A stretch of 64,000 nucleotides of DNA from NCBI GenBank assembly GCA_018907035.1, contig JACCIC010000064.1, positions 744,001 to 808,000 of the forward strand, given 5' to 3'. Below, in pieces: positions 21,535 through 33,320 of the stretch (positions are counted from its first letter, which is position 1; each line of letters begins with the position of its first letter). Under the pieces are notes generated by a model. It saw only the letters and a program-made list of their open reading frames with translations. It searched no databases and was not told the origin of the DNA. The position numbers and the translations under genes were made by a program. This stretch comes from Sycobia sp. Sy_11 (Eukaryota; Arthropoda; Insecta; Hymenoptera; Epichrysomallidae).

Positions 21535-22200
21535 TTGAGTTCTGCTCTCCTTAGAAGCCTCAGTCTAGCGGCGGTTCTCTTGAACGATGCGCTGTTGATC
21601 GCGCACATTGGCGAACTGCATGGCGGTTTGGCCGATTTTCAGGCCCATAATTTCCATTATTTTCGAAAGTGTGCTGAATCCTTCATTAAAAATGCAGGCA
21701 GCAGTGAGGCATGCAATTTTAACGATTTTATTGCCATTATAGACAGGCTTCGATGTCATAGCCCAAACTGTTGAGTTGAAACACTCATTGCTATTTTGAG
21801 TGTTTCTGCCCAAACATCTTTCCAGCAATTCCGTTTTTGTTAGATCTTCGTAGATCGGTTTCAGCACCTCTTGTACGTCATTAGCAAGAGCAGGACGATG
21901 TTTATAATTTTTTAAAGCGTTGTTTGTTTCGGCCTTTTTATACTTGCATCAGCTGTCTGAACAGTACATATGCTGTGGTTTGGAGTCTATTGAGATTTTG
22001 TGGTAATAGCCGGCCCAGATCTCGTTTCGTATACCTTCTACTGAATTTGAATTCCTTTCAATTGCAAGACTGTAGTTTTTAGATAACTCCTTTATTAATT
22101 TGATACTTAGATCAGCAGTCTTCACATTTTTAATCACGACTTTTGGTTTCTTCACATTTTCCTCTACTACTGAAATATAGAACTGAAATGCAGAAGCCAA
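21535..22200 (-). pseudogene. Mutator-like transposase relic (arthropod family)
   Basis: The minus strand is open from 22200 down to about 21535 except for one TGA at about 21948, in YCSDS-stop-CKYKKA, where related proteins have Trp. Recognisable blocks are VEGIRNEIWAGYYHKIS, KPQHMYC, EVLKPIYEDLTKTELLERCL, RNTQNSNECFNSTVWAM and TAACIFNEGFSTL. These resemble the C-terminal half of a large arthropod family often annotated as Mutator-like transposase domain proteins, an assignment made from memory of the motifs. The N-terminal half and terminal repeats are not found. A single stop suggests fairly recent loss. Confidence 0.6.
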
Positions 22201-22748
22201 ATTATAAAGGGAATGTAATATTGAGAAACAATGGTATATATTTTGATGAGAATATATACAGGTGTAATGATTTACAATAGGGGAACAGCTACTGCAACGA
22301 ACAAGGCCAGGTAGATGGTTTATCCGGCGTGCGCGTTGGGTGGGTCGGAATAGCGCGCTCAGGTAAATGTGTTCGAAAGATGAAAGAGTATAGTTAGACT
22401 ACCTGAATCTTTCTAAAATTTTGAGCTAACAATCTTGAATATATTTACTTCCGAAAAATGTAAAAAAAATAAAACATTTTTTTTCAAAGTTGTAAAGTAC
22501 AATACTGCCTTAATTATATTAATATATATTATCATCATAATACAATGTCTTTCTTATTTACTTAGAAACTAGTCACCTTATAACTATCCATATATTTTAC
22601 CTATATTATATAATGTATTCAATAAATTTATTTTTTATTTATTCAACTATTATGCTCATTATTGAATCCAAACCATTTAACATATACGCGGTTACCACTC
22701 TTTCTTAAAACTTTCTACTAGAGAATTTTCAGGATACTTAGTTTTTTG

Positions 22749-23330
22749 ACACGTAAATATTCTTCATTCTTATAAAAAAAGAAAGTTAGAGCCTAAGATA
22801 GTAATAAAATGACATTTATGGATAGTATATAGAATGTTATGCATTATTATTCATTTATGAAATTATTTCTAATTTAAACAAAAGAAAGTATTGAAATCAA
22901 TTGTTACGTAGTCAAGTATATGTAAATATGTATGAGTATCTATTTGTATAAGTTTCGAAATTCTTACTGATTATTATTCAATAAAAAAATTGCTTATTAA
23001 AAGTATGCCTATTTACTCACTTATTTATAACGTGGAAGTACAGTACTATGATAACATAATTAGATGAATGCATAGGAAGACTTTCAATCAGCAGTTTATT
23101 TATTGAATGATAATAAGTAAGAATTTCGAAACTTACACAAGTTGGCACTCATAATTTACATATATTTGACTATGTAAAAATTAATTTCAATACTTTTTCT
23201 TTGTTTAAAATAGAGATAATGGAATAAACTAATAATAATGCATATCATACTATGTATTATCCTGAAATGTCATTTTATTACTATTTTAGGCTATAACTTT
23301 TTTTTTAAGAATGAAAATTATTTACGTGTG
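22749..23330. mobile_element. Foldback (long inverted repeat) element
   Basis: The left arm (about 22749-22988) is repeated as an inverted copy at about 23096-23330. Blocks such as ATAGTAATAAAATGACATTT and TTCGAAATTCTTACT appear reversed and complemented on the right. Arms are about 235 bp with moderate divergence and a loop of roughly 105 bp. Both ends have ACACGTAAATA-type sequence. There is no coding capacity. It fits a foldback-type non-autonomous DNA element. Confidence 0.8.
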
Positions 23331-23371
23331 AGTGTGAAATCTAATTAGGAAAAAATATCAGTACCTACATA

Positions 23372-23424
23372 TACACACGTGCGCGCGCGTATACACACAT
23401 ACGCACGCACGCACGCTCGCACAC
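23372..23424. repeat. Alternating purine-pyrimidine tract
   Basis: CACACGTGCGCGCGCGTATA and the following CGCACGCACG-type run form about 50 bases of alternating purine and pyrimidine, the type of sequence that favours Z-DNA. Confidence 0.7.
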
Positions 23425-24807
23425 GTTTTGGAAAATGCTTTTAATAATAATGTGACTATTAGATCAGAAGTTGTCAAATATTTTCAAAATATGAAAGTTT
23501 TTTCGTGCGGGGCCCACGCTAATTATAATAATTTATAGATATTTAATCTTTAGAGTATCATCTGAGTTATTCATACGATTATCTCAACAATATATTTTAT
23601 AAAAATATTGTGTCTACGTTAGATTAACAGTTATTAAAGATGTAAGACGCAACATGCTCAACGTGTGTTAAAATTGTTCAAATGTTCGTATATATTTTCA
23701 AATACCAATTTTAATATTTATTATAACGGCTTGGATATATTTATAGATTAGGTTTACGAGTAGGATGATTAAAAGGGCTTTTCATTCTCAAAATTGGATG
23801 ATCCTATCATTGCAATGGGAGCAATGTTGATTTTCCTATTACTGGAATATTTAGAACTATAGAGTGGGTGTCGGATTGGCATGCTGCATTACTCGAACGC
23901 GGAAAAATGTAATAATATTTGATGGCGTAGATACCAGCTTTTCTAAAAATGGATTTTGTGGATGAAAAAATACAGAATACTATCATATTTATCATAATCG
24001 ATTTCAGTTTGTTACAGACATATATTTAGCAATTTCATTATTTATATTTTTCAGTTTTTAACTATAAATATATTTTTTTAAATACGGTTTTAAAGATTAC
24101 AGAACAAAGTTTCTAAATGAATAAAGTTCGGCATAGATGTGAGTAAAATAGTTTGAGAATCAAATTGAAGTATAAAAGTTTTGAGTAAATCTACCAATTT
24201 TCTCAAAATTCAGGTGTATATGTTCGAAAAAAAAACTTTTTTCGTCAAGATCCTAAATGGTCTTCATTAATTTTATTTCGGGAAGTTGTAAAAAATCCAG
24301 ATGATTTTAAAGTATCAAGTTATTTTCACGAAATTTGTGTTTTTTCCCGTAAAGGAATTGCCCATATATAGTTTTGCGGTTCATAAATCAAAATTAACTT
24401 GAAATAACAAAAGTTCTTGATATAAATATACATATATTGGACAATTTAAATATTAAAATCATATATAGAAACTGTACTTCAAAATTTTGTAAATTATGGA
24501 TACTTATATGGAAGAAGAAAATTGTGACAACAAAACAAATGAGTATAAACAAAATTGTACTCGTATTAAACACTTTTTATCAAAATCTATCATTGATTAT
24601 ATCTTTATTTGATTAATGGAGACTATAGTAGCTTTATACTACAGGAAATGAAAAAATTATTTTGAATTTTTTATTTTTAACTGTATTTGCAAATATATTT
24701 CTACTATATCAGTCAAATTTAGATTGGTATGAATAATATTATATTATAAAAAATTTGAATAAAACGTTATTAAATTCTCTTTGAATGTTCAATATCTGTG
24801 ATTTATT

Positions 24808-24810
<3 letters not shown>
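23425..24810. other. AT-rich DNA without recognised features
   Basis: Only short frames occur, with none matching the elements elsewhere in the window. Confidence 0.6.

Positions 24811-24864
<54 letters not shown>
24811..24864. repeat. (TA)n microsatellite
   Basis: About 54 bases of alternating TA. Confidence 0.97.
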
Positions 24865-24869
<5 letters not shown>

Positions 24870-26900
24870 CGGCACTCCTTTAGGATTGCGGGTATCTTGC
24901 TTCCCGTACATTGGTCATCCAGCCACTCGAGTCATATATAATATTTATGTGATTACCTTACCTTTTTGGCGGAGCTGGTGTCTTCCTGAAAAGAGGGAGA
25001 GTGACTGTTTGCCACTAAAACGAGGTGTGTGTTCTATATGAAATACAATTGCATATTTATTAAATTAATTACATGTTGAATACAATTGGACCACCCAAAA
25101 TGGTCGTTGGGCGTCAGCTGAGACACGAATCTCAGCGCGAGCTGTATGCGGCTCCCTTTACCTTTTTACGTCGGTTACGTAGCACTACGTACACGCGAGC
25201 TCTGCGTCGGTCAGGTAGCCGCAGCAGACTCATCAGGGTAGCGAATTCCAGGCGGTGGGGAAGACTGAGGAAGCCTACGTTAATGCGCACTAAAACTACT
25301 AACGCGATCCTTAATGAGGATATTAACGAGATTATTAACTGTTTCCTCGCGCCTTCCTTCATCTCCTTCTGTCTCTCTTTCTCTTTCGTTCTCTCTCTCT
25401 ATCTTTCTTCCTTCCTTCCTCTTCTTTTACCTCTCTTTCTTTCTCTCTCTATCTTGGCCTATGAAGGACCACGAGTCCTTAGGCTCTAATAAATACAATT
25501 CTAATTCTAATTCTAATTCTAATTCTTTCTTCCTTCTTTCCTTCTGTCTTCTTTCTCTTCACGGGCAGCCGCGCAATGGCTGCTCTTAGTTGAAGTCGGC
25601 TGCAGGAACTTAAGTGAGCATTGTCGAGAAGCCTCTCAGTTCGTCCATCGGGACGATGATACGTTTACCAGAACGTAGGGATAGATTTCAGGGTGAAGTG
25701 GTAGTTGCTCTCGAGGTTGGCTGGAGAAGCGGTGCAACAGCAGGGATTAATTTTGCTGGGACTGCTTGGGAACTCTTGTATACGCGCGCGAACACTCGGC
25801 TGACGACGATACGGACCGGCAAAGTGGACGGTTACAATTTCCTCCTTCCAAACCTATGTGTGCAGCGCATCTGCATGTCCGTGGAATATTTTGTAAGGTT
25901 ATGTTCGAGGATTGGAACGAAATGAGGGAGTTGGATTAGTTGCTCGTCGTTCGAAATTACTTCATTATATATTTTGAAACGAAAAAAAAATTATTGTTTG
26001 TGTTATAACTGCGAGGGATCCGTTGGCGATTAATGCAAAGAAAATAAAGTTTATCAAGAAAATAAGCTAATTATATTAATATTACTACCATAGGAAAAGA
26101 AAACTAAAACTAATATTATCATAAAAATATTGCTGCGAAGGAAAAACAAAAAAAAGCCATTTGTGCGCCGTATATCAATGTTATTAATATAAGAAAAGAA
26201 AACTAAAACTAATGTTCTTATCGAAATATCTACAAATATGTCATTGTATGGTGGCTATTTACAATACATATAATATAATATTTATATTATTGCTGTAAGA
26301 TTAGTACAAATTCCTATGCTAACGCTATTACTAATGATGAACCAAAGTACAAAACTATTATGGTGTCCCCCTATTTTTTTTATATTTTATATTAGGTGCA
26401 AACTAAAATTAATATTAATAAAAACTAATTTGGTATATCTTATGATGGTGTACAGGGGTTTTATGTGCGCTGACACCGTTCTCTTCTTTTCTTTTTATCC
26501 GATGGTGGAAATGCATGAAACCGTTCATGCATTGGTCACCGGCTTCGGACTTCTGCTGTAGCGTTTGTACGCCTCACCGGCGATTACTGTGATGGTGTCG
26601 CTGGAAATATTGATGCCATTAATAGTGCCATTAACTTTTTTTTTCTAACAGAGCCAGTGTATGCTCATTTCGTTTGCTGTTCCTCGGCTACCGATGTTGC
26701 GCAATCGCTACATTGCCGCAATTATATATGCTCGTTTTATTCGTCGCGGTTTTCCTGTCTCATGTTCCATATCGTCGCGCTTTGTATCTGTGACCTTCCA
26801 ATGGTGTACTGGATGTCATTCGCTGGTCTCGCAGTATGGGAATCGTGAGGGGAATGGTTGGGGTAGTTCTATTTAGGGAAGGAGTTATGCTGGACGGTAT
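24865..26900. other. Non-coding mixed region with pyrimidine tract and small repeats
   Basis: The part 24866-25350 is less AT-rich and may be retroelement-derived. A C/T-rich tract occupies 25366-25455. (AATTCT)n repeats lie at 25497-25527. A repeated block with GAAAAGAAAACTAAAACTAA occurs near 26094 and 26203. Open frames here are driven by simple composition and show no domains. Confidence 0.5.
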
Positions 26901-27950
26901 TGCGGGGTAATCTACTTGTTGATGAAGACCGATGCACCCGAAATGACAATCATCACCGGCTCTCCGCTTGGGCTAAAGATTTCTGTAACTTCCTATAGGG
27001 TCTGCTCATCAGTCTCTGGCACTCTTCATTGCGCAACTCTCGGCTGCTCGGTCTTATTCCGCGCCTTATCTCCCTCTGCGATCTTATGGGACTCCCGATG
27101 CGTCGTTTTGTTACGCTCGCTTCATAACTGGGCTCCACTATCATTCTCTCCGTCTCCATCCTTCAAAGATGAATCGGCAGGAGATGGTCTTTCACGACAG
27201 GATTTACACGTGTGGACATTTTTTGTCCTGCTGCTACATCGATAGCAAAATTTATCGCTTCTTTGTTTTGGACAGATGGAGTACCTGTGTCTGATTGCTC
27301 TGCAATTCTAGCAAACGTCTTGCTTCCCGGCTTGCTAGGATAGAGGCCTCGCGGGTTATGACGGATGCGTCGCTTGGGGGCTATAAAATCCTTTGGAGAT
27401 ACTTTCATCGACACCAATGCTAGTGTCACAGTAGTTCAGGTAGCGGAATTGTGCGTCGTTCGTGGTTGGATGATCGTATCCTCTATGCTGGCGACAGCGG
27501 TAGTCTCCATTTTCGTTTTGAATGGGTTGAAACACGGTCTGTGTTCGAGATGATAGTCATTTTCATGGCAAGGGATTGCTTTAACTGGGCAAAGTAGTAG
27601 TCAGGAGGATTTTCACCAATGCAGGCGCCTTCTTCATAGGGGTCACTTGCTGCCTCTTTATACTTTTTTAGGACTATTATTTTGCCCTACATTTCCTCAT
27701 TCTCTCTGCTTGCGGATTTTGAGCGCGTTTTCCATTTTCCGTATTTTTGCGTTGCCACTGAACGCATCAATGCACAATGATCGCATCAGATTGAAACTCG
27801 TTCGATTAGGGGTATGGACGTCCCCTGATATGCATTACTGCTCGATCCGTACTCACCAATTCAGACCTCTGCCTCTTCCGACCCTTCGGATCATTCCTGT
27901 CGTACGTGAGATCAGTCGAATTAGTGAAATATTCGTTACTGCTAAGGCGC
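26900..27950 (-). pseudogene. Gypsy-type gag remnant with zinc knuckles
   Basis: On the minus strand near 27330-27190 the codons read VC-stop-NCRAIRHRYSIC followed by KFCYRCSSRTKNVHTCKSC. The first is a C-x2-C-x4-H-x4-C knuckle (the stop may replace Trp); the second is a related Cys/His block. This pattern is typical of Gypsy Gag proteins ending in YRC..TC..C. Upstream codons up to 27950 are broken. Downstream to 26900 there are charged frames of unknown identity. Confidence 0.6.
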
Positions 27951-28790
27951 TATAAGTGTGTTATTACTAGTTCATCGAGTCGCCGTTTTACTATGTTATT
28001 GGTGAACTCCGTGTCATTATCTGTAATTATATTTTTGGGGAAACCCCATTTGAACACAATTAACTCTTTTAGCGTCGTCAATATCGCCTGTCCTGTTGCT
28101 TTGCGCAGTGATCGGACTTCTATGTATTTAGTAAAGAGACCTTTGAAGATTAAAAGATATTTATATTGCCATTTACACACGGGCAAAGGACCCATAATGT
28201 CATCAGCCCGCTTGTTCATGGAACTTTCATATTTCTGTGTGTCATAAGGACAGCAGGTGCCATCTGAGAAATTATAAATCTGGCATTCTGGGTAATGTTT
28301 AATGTAATTGTGAATATCTTAGCGCATTCTTGGCCAGTAGTATTTTCGAGTCACTGAACTAAGCGACGTTTCGACACCGATGTGTTCGGATGCCGGTGTG
28401 TTATGATAGTTGAGCATCACTCGATGTTGATCTTTGGATGAAATGACTAACCTCCAATCGTTTGCATATTGGTCTAATGCATCTGAGTAGACGTCTGGGC
28501 GATGCTAGTAGAAGATGTTGGGATGTTGTTATTTATGCATCAGTCAGATTGTCCCTCTGCGTAGTCGTTGATTTCTTTTATTGTTCTCTGGCACCAATGA
28601 TCTTGCGCTTTCCTAGTGAGGGTAGTGTCAGGTTATTTGTTTAAAGGGGACTTCTAATGTGCCTTTTCTATGTATTATTTGCATATTATATGCCTGTACT
28701 GCAGTGGCCCATTTGGCCAGCCTTCCTGTGCGATTTTTTAGCGATATAACTATAACCAAAAACTTACTGAGACGTAAGTCCATTTGACAA
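27950..28790 (-). pseudogene. Gypsy RNase H end and integrase
   Basis: The minus strand begins with RTGRLAKWATAVQAYNMQII, the C-terminal RNase H motif. The integrase zinc finger follows: HNTPASEHIGVETSLS, then YYWPRMR and the HYPECQIYN cysteine pair. The core start is DDIMGPLPVCKWQYKYLLIF, with KWGFPKNIITDNDTEFTNNI holding the second catalytic Asp (DNGTEF usual). It stops before the Glu. Several stops interrupt it. The gag-like remnant follows immediately downstream on the same strand, the reverse of normal gene order. Confidence 0.85.
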
Positions 28791-28824
28791 TAATTTTATT
28801 AAGTGATCGATCGCATTATAAATA

Positions 28825-30077
28825 TTAGGTTGTCCAGTATCTCCCTTCCGCTCTTTTGCTCTTCATTCAATGCTTTATGAAAAGTGTTACAGTGGTCGGA
28901 TTTACTTCAAATATGTGCCGTTTTGTTCGATAATCTGTTTCCATCTAGACGGTAACTTCATAATACCCCTCTCGTAGAAATCCCTCTCCTTATTTGCGAA
29001 GAACTCGGACAGCTATTTTTCACAAGCCTCTTTTGAGTCCAACTTTACACCACCAAGGGCGTTCGACATGGACAGGAACAGGTGATAATCACTTGCCGCT
29101 ATGTCCGGGCTTCATGGTGGATGCGATAAAACCTCCTATCCAAACTCCCGTAGCTTCTGACGAGTCATCAACGAAGTGTGTGGTCTGGCGTTGTCCTGGT
29201 GGAACACTACATCCTTCCTATTGGCCAATTGTGGACACTTCTGGTCGATAGCCTGCTTCAAGCGGGTCAGTTGTTCACAGTAGATGGTAGAATTAAGTTT
29301 CTGGCCATATGGGAGCAGCTCATAGTGGATAATTCTCTTCCAATCCCACCAAACACACAGGAAAACCTTTCTGGCCGTCAATCCCGGCTTGGCCACTGTT
29401 TGGTACGGTCCACCGGCTTTGAACCACCACCTTTTTCGCTTGATATTGTCGTATGTTATCCATTTTTCGTCGCCAGTCACCATCGGTTTCAGCAGCACAT
29501 TGCAGGCATTGATTCGGTCCAGAAGGTTTTTTTTTGCGTCAAATCATGCGGCACCCAAACATCAAGCTTTTATTATACCCAGCCTTCTGCAGATGGTTTA
29601 AAATGGTTTGGTGACTAACTCTCATCTCCTGGGCGATGTCACGAGATGCCACATGCCGGTCTAACTCGATCAATTCCATAATTTGATCGGTATTCGTCGT
29701 CACAGGTCTTCCGCCGGCTGGCTTATTCATGGTGTCGTTTCACCGGCTCTGAATCGTTAAAAATATTCCTCTGCGGTTCCAAGTGATAGTGTGCTATCCC
29801 CTAAAATACCTCACGGAACGTTTTTCTAGCGGATTTGCCTTTGACAAAGGAAAACCTTGAAATAGCGCGAATTTCGGCGTGAGTGAACTCCATGTTTACA
29901 CGTCTATAAGTTTTGGACGCAATTTCCAAACTAATCATGCATAGCGTTGTTCTGTACGTTATGTCAAGACCTTGCAAATAATGTATAATATTGCCAGATA
30001 CGAGCTCTGTAGCGCTTTGTGCATAGCCACGAAATTCATAAGATATAAAGACAGTAGGGAGATATTTGACAACCTAA
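28825..30077 (-). mobile_element. Mariner (cecropia/Hsmar1-like) with terminal repeats and TA duplication
   Basis: The ends are TTAGGTTGTCCAGTATCTCC at 28825 and the reverse complement of TTAGGTTGTCAAATATCTCC at 30077. Both are flanked by TA. At 1253 bp the length fits a whole mariner. The transposase is on the minus strand and is broken. Confidence 0.92.
28890..29893 (-). pseudogene. Mariner transposase, broken
   Basis: The start at 29893 reads MEFTHAEIRAISRFSFVKGK, then a stop within the first helix-turn-helix. The second frame (29730-29539) holds GRPVTTNTDQIMELIELDRH and the second helix-turn-helix. The third (29498-29136) has PMVTGDEKWITYDN with the first Asp, VWWDWKRIIHYELLPYGQ and VVFHQDNARPHT with the second Asp. 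The remainder, including the third Asp, is in shifted frames. The wording TGDEKWITYDN and HYELLPYGQ is typical of Hsmar1-related elements. Confidence 0.92.
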
Positions 30078-30269
30078 TATAAACCAACCCGAAGAGGACT
30101 GATATATGAAATGCATATCAGCCGTCAAATCCGATCTGGGAAATTATTCTTATTATTGTATAGAGAATAATAAGCTATAGAAACACATTTTACATACACT
30201 CGACTTTAATGAAATAGATAAAGTATTATAATGGAAAATATGCGTTTCAAAATCTAAACAAAAAGACGT

Positions 30270-30770
30270 ATTAGAAAAAATCATAATAACTCTACAGCTG
30301 GACATCTAGGCGTAGCAAAAACACTTGCACGCTTATCAAAACAATTTTTTGTCCTGAAATATTTAGAATCCCTACAACGTAAAGCCGAAATTGTGATATA
30401 TATTAGAAATATAAAATATAACAACAAACACGGGCGAATATGATGCAGGAAACGCAAGTCAAACAACCTTGGGAAATTGTATCTGTTAATTTAATTGTAT
30501 CATTGCCTTGTTCAACGTAATTGAAAACATGGCTTTTAGTTATGCAAGATAAGATGGCAAAGTAGATAGAATTACGACCTCTTCGTAAAGCTACTGAAGA
30601 ATCTGCGACAAATGCTGTAAGTGAACAAATAATTTTACGTCATGGATTTCCAAACACCATAATATCGGATAATGGACGATAATTTATAAGTAAGGATTTT
30701 GTGACATGAAAAATCTAAAATCACATACCATCGCTACAGTGTAACCCTGTAGAACGAACAATCTTGTAAT
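30270..30770 (+). pseudogene. Gypsy integrase fragment
   Basis: The plus strand reads STAGHLGVAKTLARLSKQFF (zinc-finger histidines) and, after shifts, QPWEIVSVNLIVSLPCST. ELRPLRKATEESATNAVSEQ and LRHGFPNTIISDNGR follow, containing the DNG block. Several stops are present and the catalytic Glu is missing. No LTR or other domain belongs clearly to it. Confidence 0.8.
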
Positions 30771-31031
30771 CAAGATAATGTCTTCATAATATATTGGTAC
30801 AAATCAACGATCATGGAATTGATTCATATAGGATATATTTTGCATTCTCAAGACCGCGATAAAAGACGGTATCTTCGCTATCTTGAGATCTGCCTTGCCT
30901 CGCGGGGAGTCGGATGATCCGTTCTGGATGGGAGCCAGATGGCAAGTTCGCCTTGGTTCGGTCATCCGGCTCAGGTATACGCAAAAAAACTAGAGTCCTC
31001 ATATCGGCGAAGGCAGTTGCTCACTTTACAC

Positions 31032-31150
31032 GGTCACGGCTATAGCAGAGCACGTATTTTTTTTGTCTAGTCTTGCTATCTCGCGCGTGACACAACAGAA
31101 TCGTCACTACTCGCGCCTGCGTTGCCTGCTCCACACTCCCCACTCTTGCG

Positions 31151-31199
<49 letters not shown>

Positions 31200-31327
31200 T
31201 TACCTCTTCAGTTGAGTGCGTCGGCCTATAAGAGATTATACTATTAACTATATATAAATATATACATATTAAGACGCATACACATATATACACGCTATTA
31301 TTGGAGAGAGAGCATAGGGATAAATGA
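31032..31327 (+). repeat. LTR-like direct repeat, copy 1
   Basis: It shares with 32199-32482 the blocks GCAGAGCACGTATTTTTTT, GTCTAGTCTTG, TCTCGCGCGTGACAC, CGGCCTATAAGAGATTATA and ACGCTATTATTGGAGAGAGA, ending GGATAAATG. CTATAAGAG is TATA-box-like, as expected in an LTR promoter. A (CT)n tract at 31151-31196 expands this copy. Confidence 0.75.
31151..31196. repeat. (CT)n microsatellite inside the LTR-like repeat
   Basis: Mostly uninterrupted CT repeats. The second copy of the repeat lacks this expansion. Confidence 0.95.
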
Positions 31328-32190
31328 TGATGATATTTATACCGTCCTAACAACTCGTTGCCTTGCATATGGCTGCGTGCATGACTCACAGAGCAGTGAG
31401 GTAAGGGGACGAGAAACAGTGCCGACTACAATGCGCGGCGGTACCTAAGGTTTCTCCCGCAGTGGGATTTACTCTTTGGGTAGAATGTATTCCCATCCGA
31501 AAGGCGAATTTACGCAAGAAGAGGCTGCTTTACAAAATTGGAAAAAGCGCATGTAGAAGTTACATGATCTCCATACAAAGGCATCGGAAAACACGCAGCA
31601 TGCACAGGCAAAGCAAACTCGCTACTACAATGCCAGACATCACGAAGGTCATTACACGTATGGCGGCGTAATCGCATACTCTCGTCTGGCACATAAGGCA
31701 TCAACAACAAACTTGCTCCGAAATTCGACTGGCCCTTTAGTATCATAGAAAAACTCGGTACGAATGTTTATCTGTTGATCGACACTACGGGAGAAGATGC
31801 TGGTAAGCCTCACGTCGCCAATCTGAAGCCCTGCAATCAAGACAACTACCCCGAAGACAATAGCGGTTCCAACACGGAAGAGCCTTTGGACGTAGAGTAT
31901 GTCCCCGATGCGTCTGATTTTCATTTCGAGGCAAGCGAGCATAACAGCATTGTAACACCACAGCTGAGTGTACGTCGCCCCGACGATGTGCCTCATTGTG
32001 CCCCGGATACGAGCGTGCGAAGCCATACACCCGCGGACAATGCCACGCGATCGAATGCAGGTGTCTGCGAAGCCGCATGACAGCCAATCTATCTGCCACA
32101 GTGACATACCCCTGGTGAGGCGAAAAATAAGTCGCCCCAAGAAAATGCCGCCTTCAGCGCAACAACGTGAGCTGCAATGTTGCCTGCAGG
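31328..32190 (+). repeat. Inverted repeat arm 1: 3' end of a Gypsy pol
   Basis: The plus strand encodes the end of a Gypsy integrase. A first part has KLHDLHTKASENTQHAQAKQ and TRYYNARHHEGHY, and a second part (31775-32080) has NVYLLIDTTGEDAGKPHVAN, the SH3-like C-terminal domain, then a polar tail. Frameshifts occur in arm 1 near 31545 and 31680. The whole arm recurs as an inverted copy at 32484-33320. Confidence 0.8.
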
Positions 32191-32198
32191 CTTGGTTC

Positions 32199-32377
32199 GG
32201 TCACCCGTATTTGCAGAGCACGTATTTTTTTGTCTAGTCTTGCGATCTCGCGCGTGACACGACAGAATCGTCACTATTCGACCTGCATTGCTTGCTCCAC
32301 ACTTCCCACTCTTGCCCTCTCTTATTTACCTCTTCAGTTTGTGAGTCCGTCGGCCTATAAGAGATTATAATATTAAC

Positions 32378-32427
<50 letters not shown>

Positions 32428-32482
32428 GCCGCACACTCATATATACACGCTATTATTGGAGAGAGAGAGCCTAAGGATAAAT
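32199..32482 (+). repeat. LTR-like direct repeat, copy 2, between the inverted arms
   Basis: Same orientation as copy 1. It contains a (TA)n tract at 32388-32424 in place of the CT expansion. It separates the two inverted arms and would be the 3' LTR if arm 1 is the internal region of a small element. Confidence 0.75.
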
Positions 32483-32483
32483 G

Positions 32484-33320
32484 TAGGCAACGTTGCAGCT
32501 CACGTTGTTGCGCTGAGGGCTGCATTTTCTCGGGGCGACCTATTTTCCAGGGGTATGCCACTGTGGCAGATAGATTGGCTGTCATGCGGCTTCGCAGACA
32601 CCTGCGTTCGATCGCGTGGCATTGCCCGCGGGTGAATGGCTTCACACGCTCGTATCCGGGACACAATGTACATCGTCGGGGTGACGTACACTCAGCTGTG
32701 GTGTTACAATGCTGTTATGCTCGCTTGCCTCGACATTAAAATCAGACGCATGGGGGGTATACTCTTCGTCCAAAGGCTCTTCCATGTTGGAACCGCCATT
32801 ATCTTCGGAGTCGTTGTCTTGATTGCAGGGCTTCAGATTGGCGACGTGAGGCTTACTAGCATCTCCTCCCGTAGTGTCGATCAACAGATAAACATTCGTG
32901 CCGAGCTTTTCTATGATACTAAAGGGCCCGTCGAATTTCGGGTCAAGTTTGTTGCTGATGCCTTATGTGCCAGACGAGAGTATGCGATTACACCGCCATA
33001 CGTGTAATGACCGTCGTGACGTCGGGAATTGTAGTAGCGAGTTTGCTTTGCCTGTGCATGTTGCGTATTTTCCGATGCCTTTGTATTGAGATTATGCACC
33101 TTCTACATGCGCCTTTTCCAATGTTGTAAAGCAGCCTCTTCTTGCGCTAAATTCGCCTTTCGGATGGGAATACATTCTACCCAACGAGTAAATTCCACTG
33201 CGGGAGAAACCTTAGGCGCCGTCGCGCATTGTACTCGGCACTGTCTCTCGTCCCCTTACCTCACCGCTCTGTGAGTCATGCACACAGCCATCTGCAAGAC
33301 AACAAGTGCTTAGGACATTA
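32484..33320 (-). repeat. Inverted repeat arm 2: 3' end of a Gypsy pol
   Basis: This is the reverse complement of arm 1. The minus strand at 32884-32642 reads IDTTGGDASKPHVANLKPCN, matching arm 1 at 31778. The match extends to the block GGTTTCTCCCGCAGTGG and GACTCACAGAGC near the outer end. Substitutions and small indels separate the arms, so it is not an assembly mirror of identical sequence. Confidence 0.85.

Noticed and set aside
25314..25589. Frames through the CT-rich stretch
   Set aside because: Ser/Leu/Phe-rich translation of a pyrimidine tract without domains.
31652..32140. 162-codon minus-strand frame and its counterpart at 32636-33007
   Set aside because: Antisense of the Gypsy integrase tail in both inverted arms; it is conserved only because the arms are duplicates.
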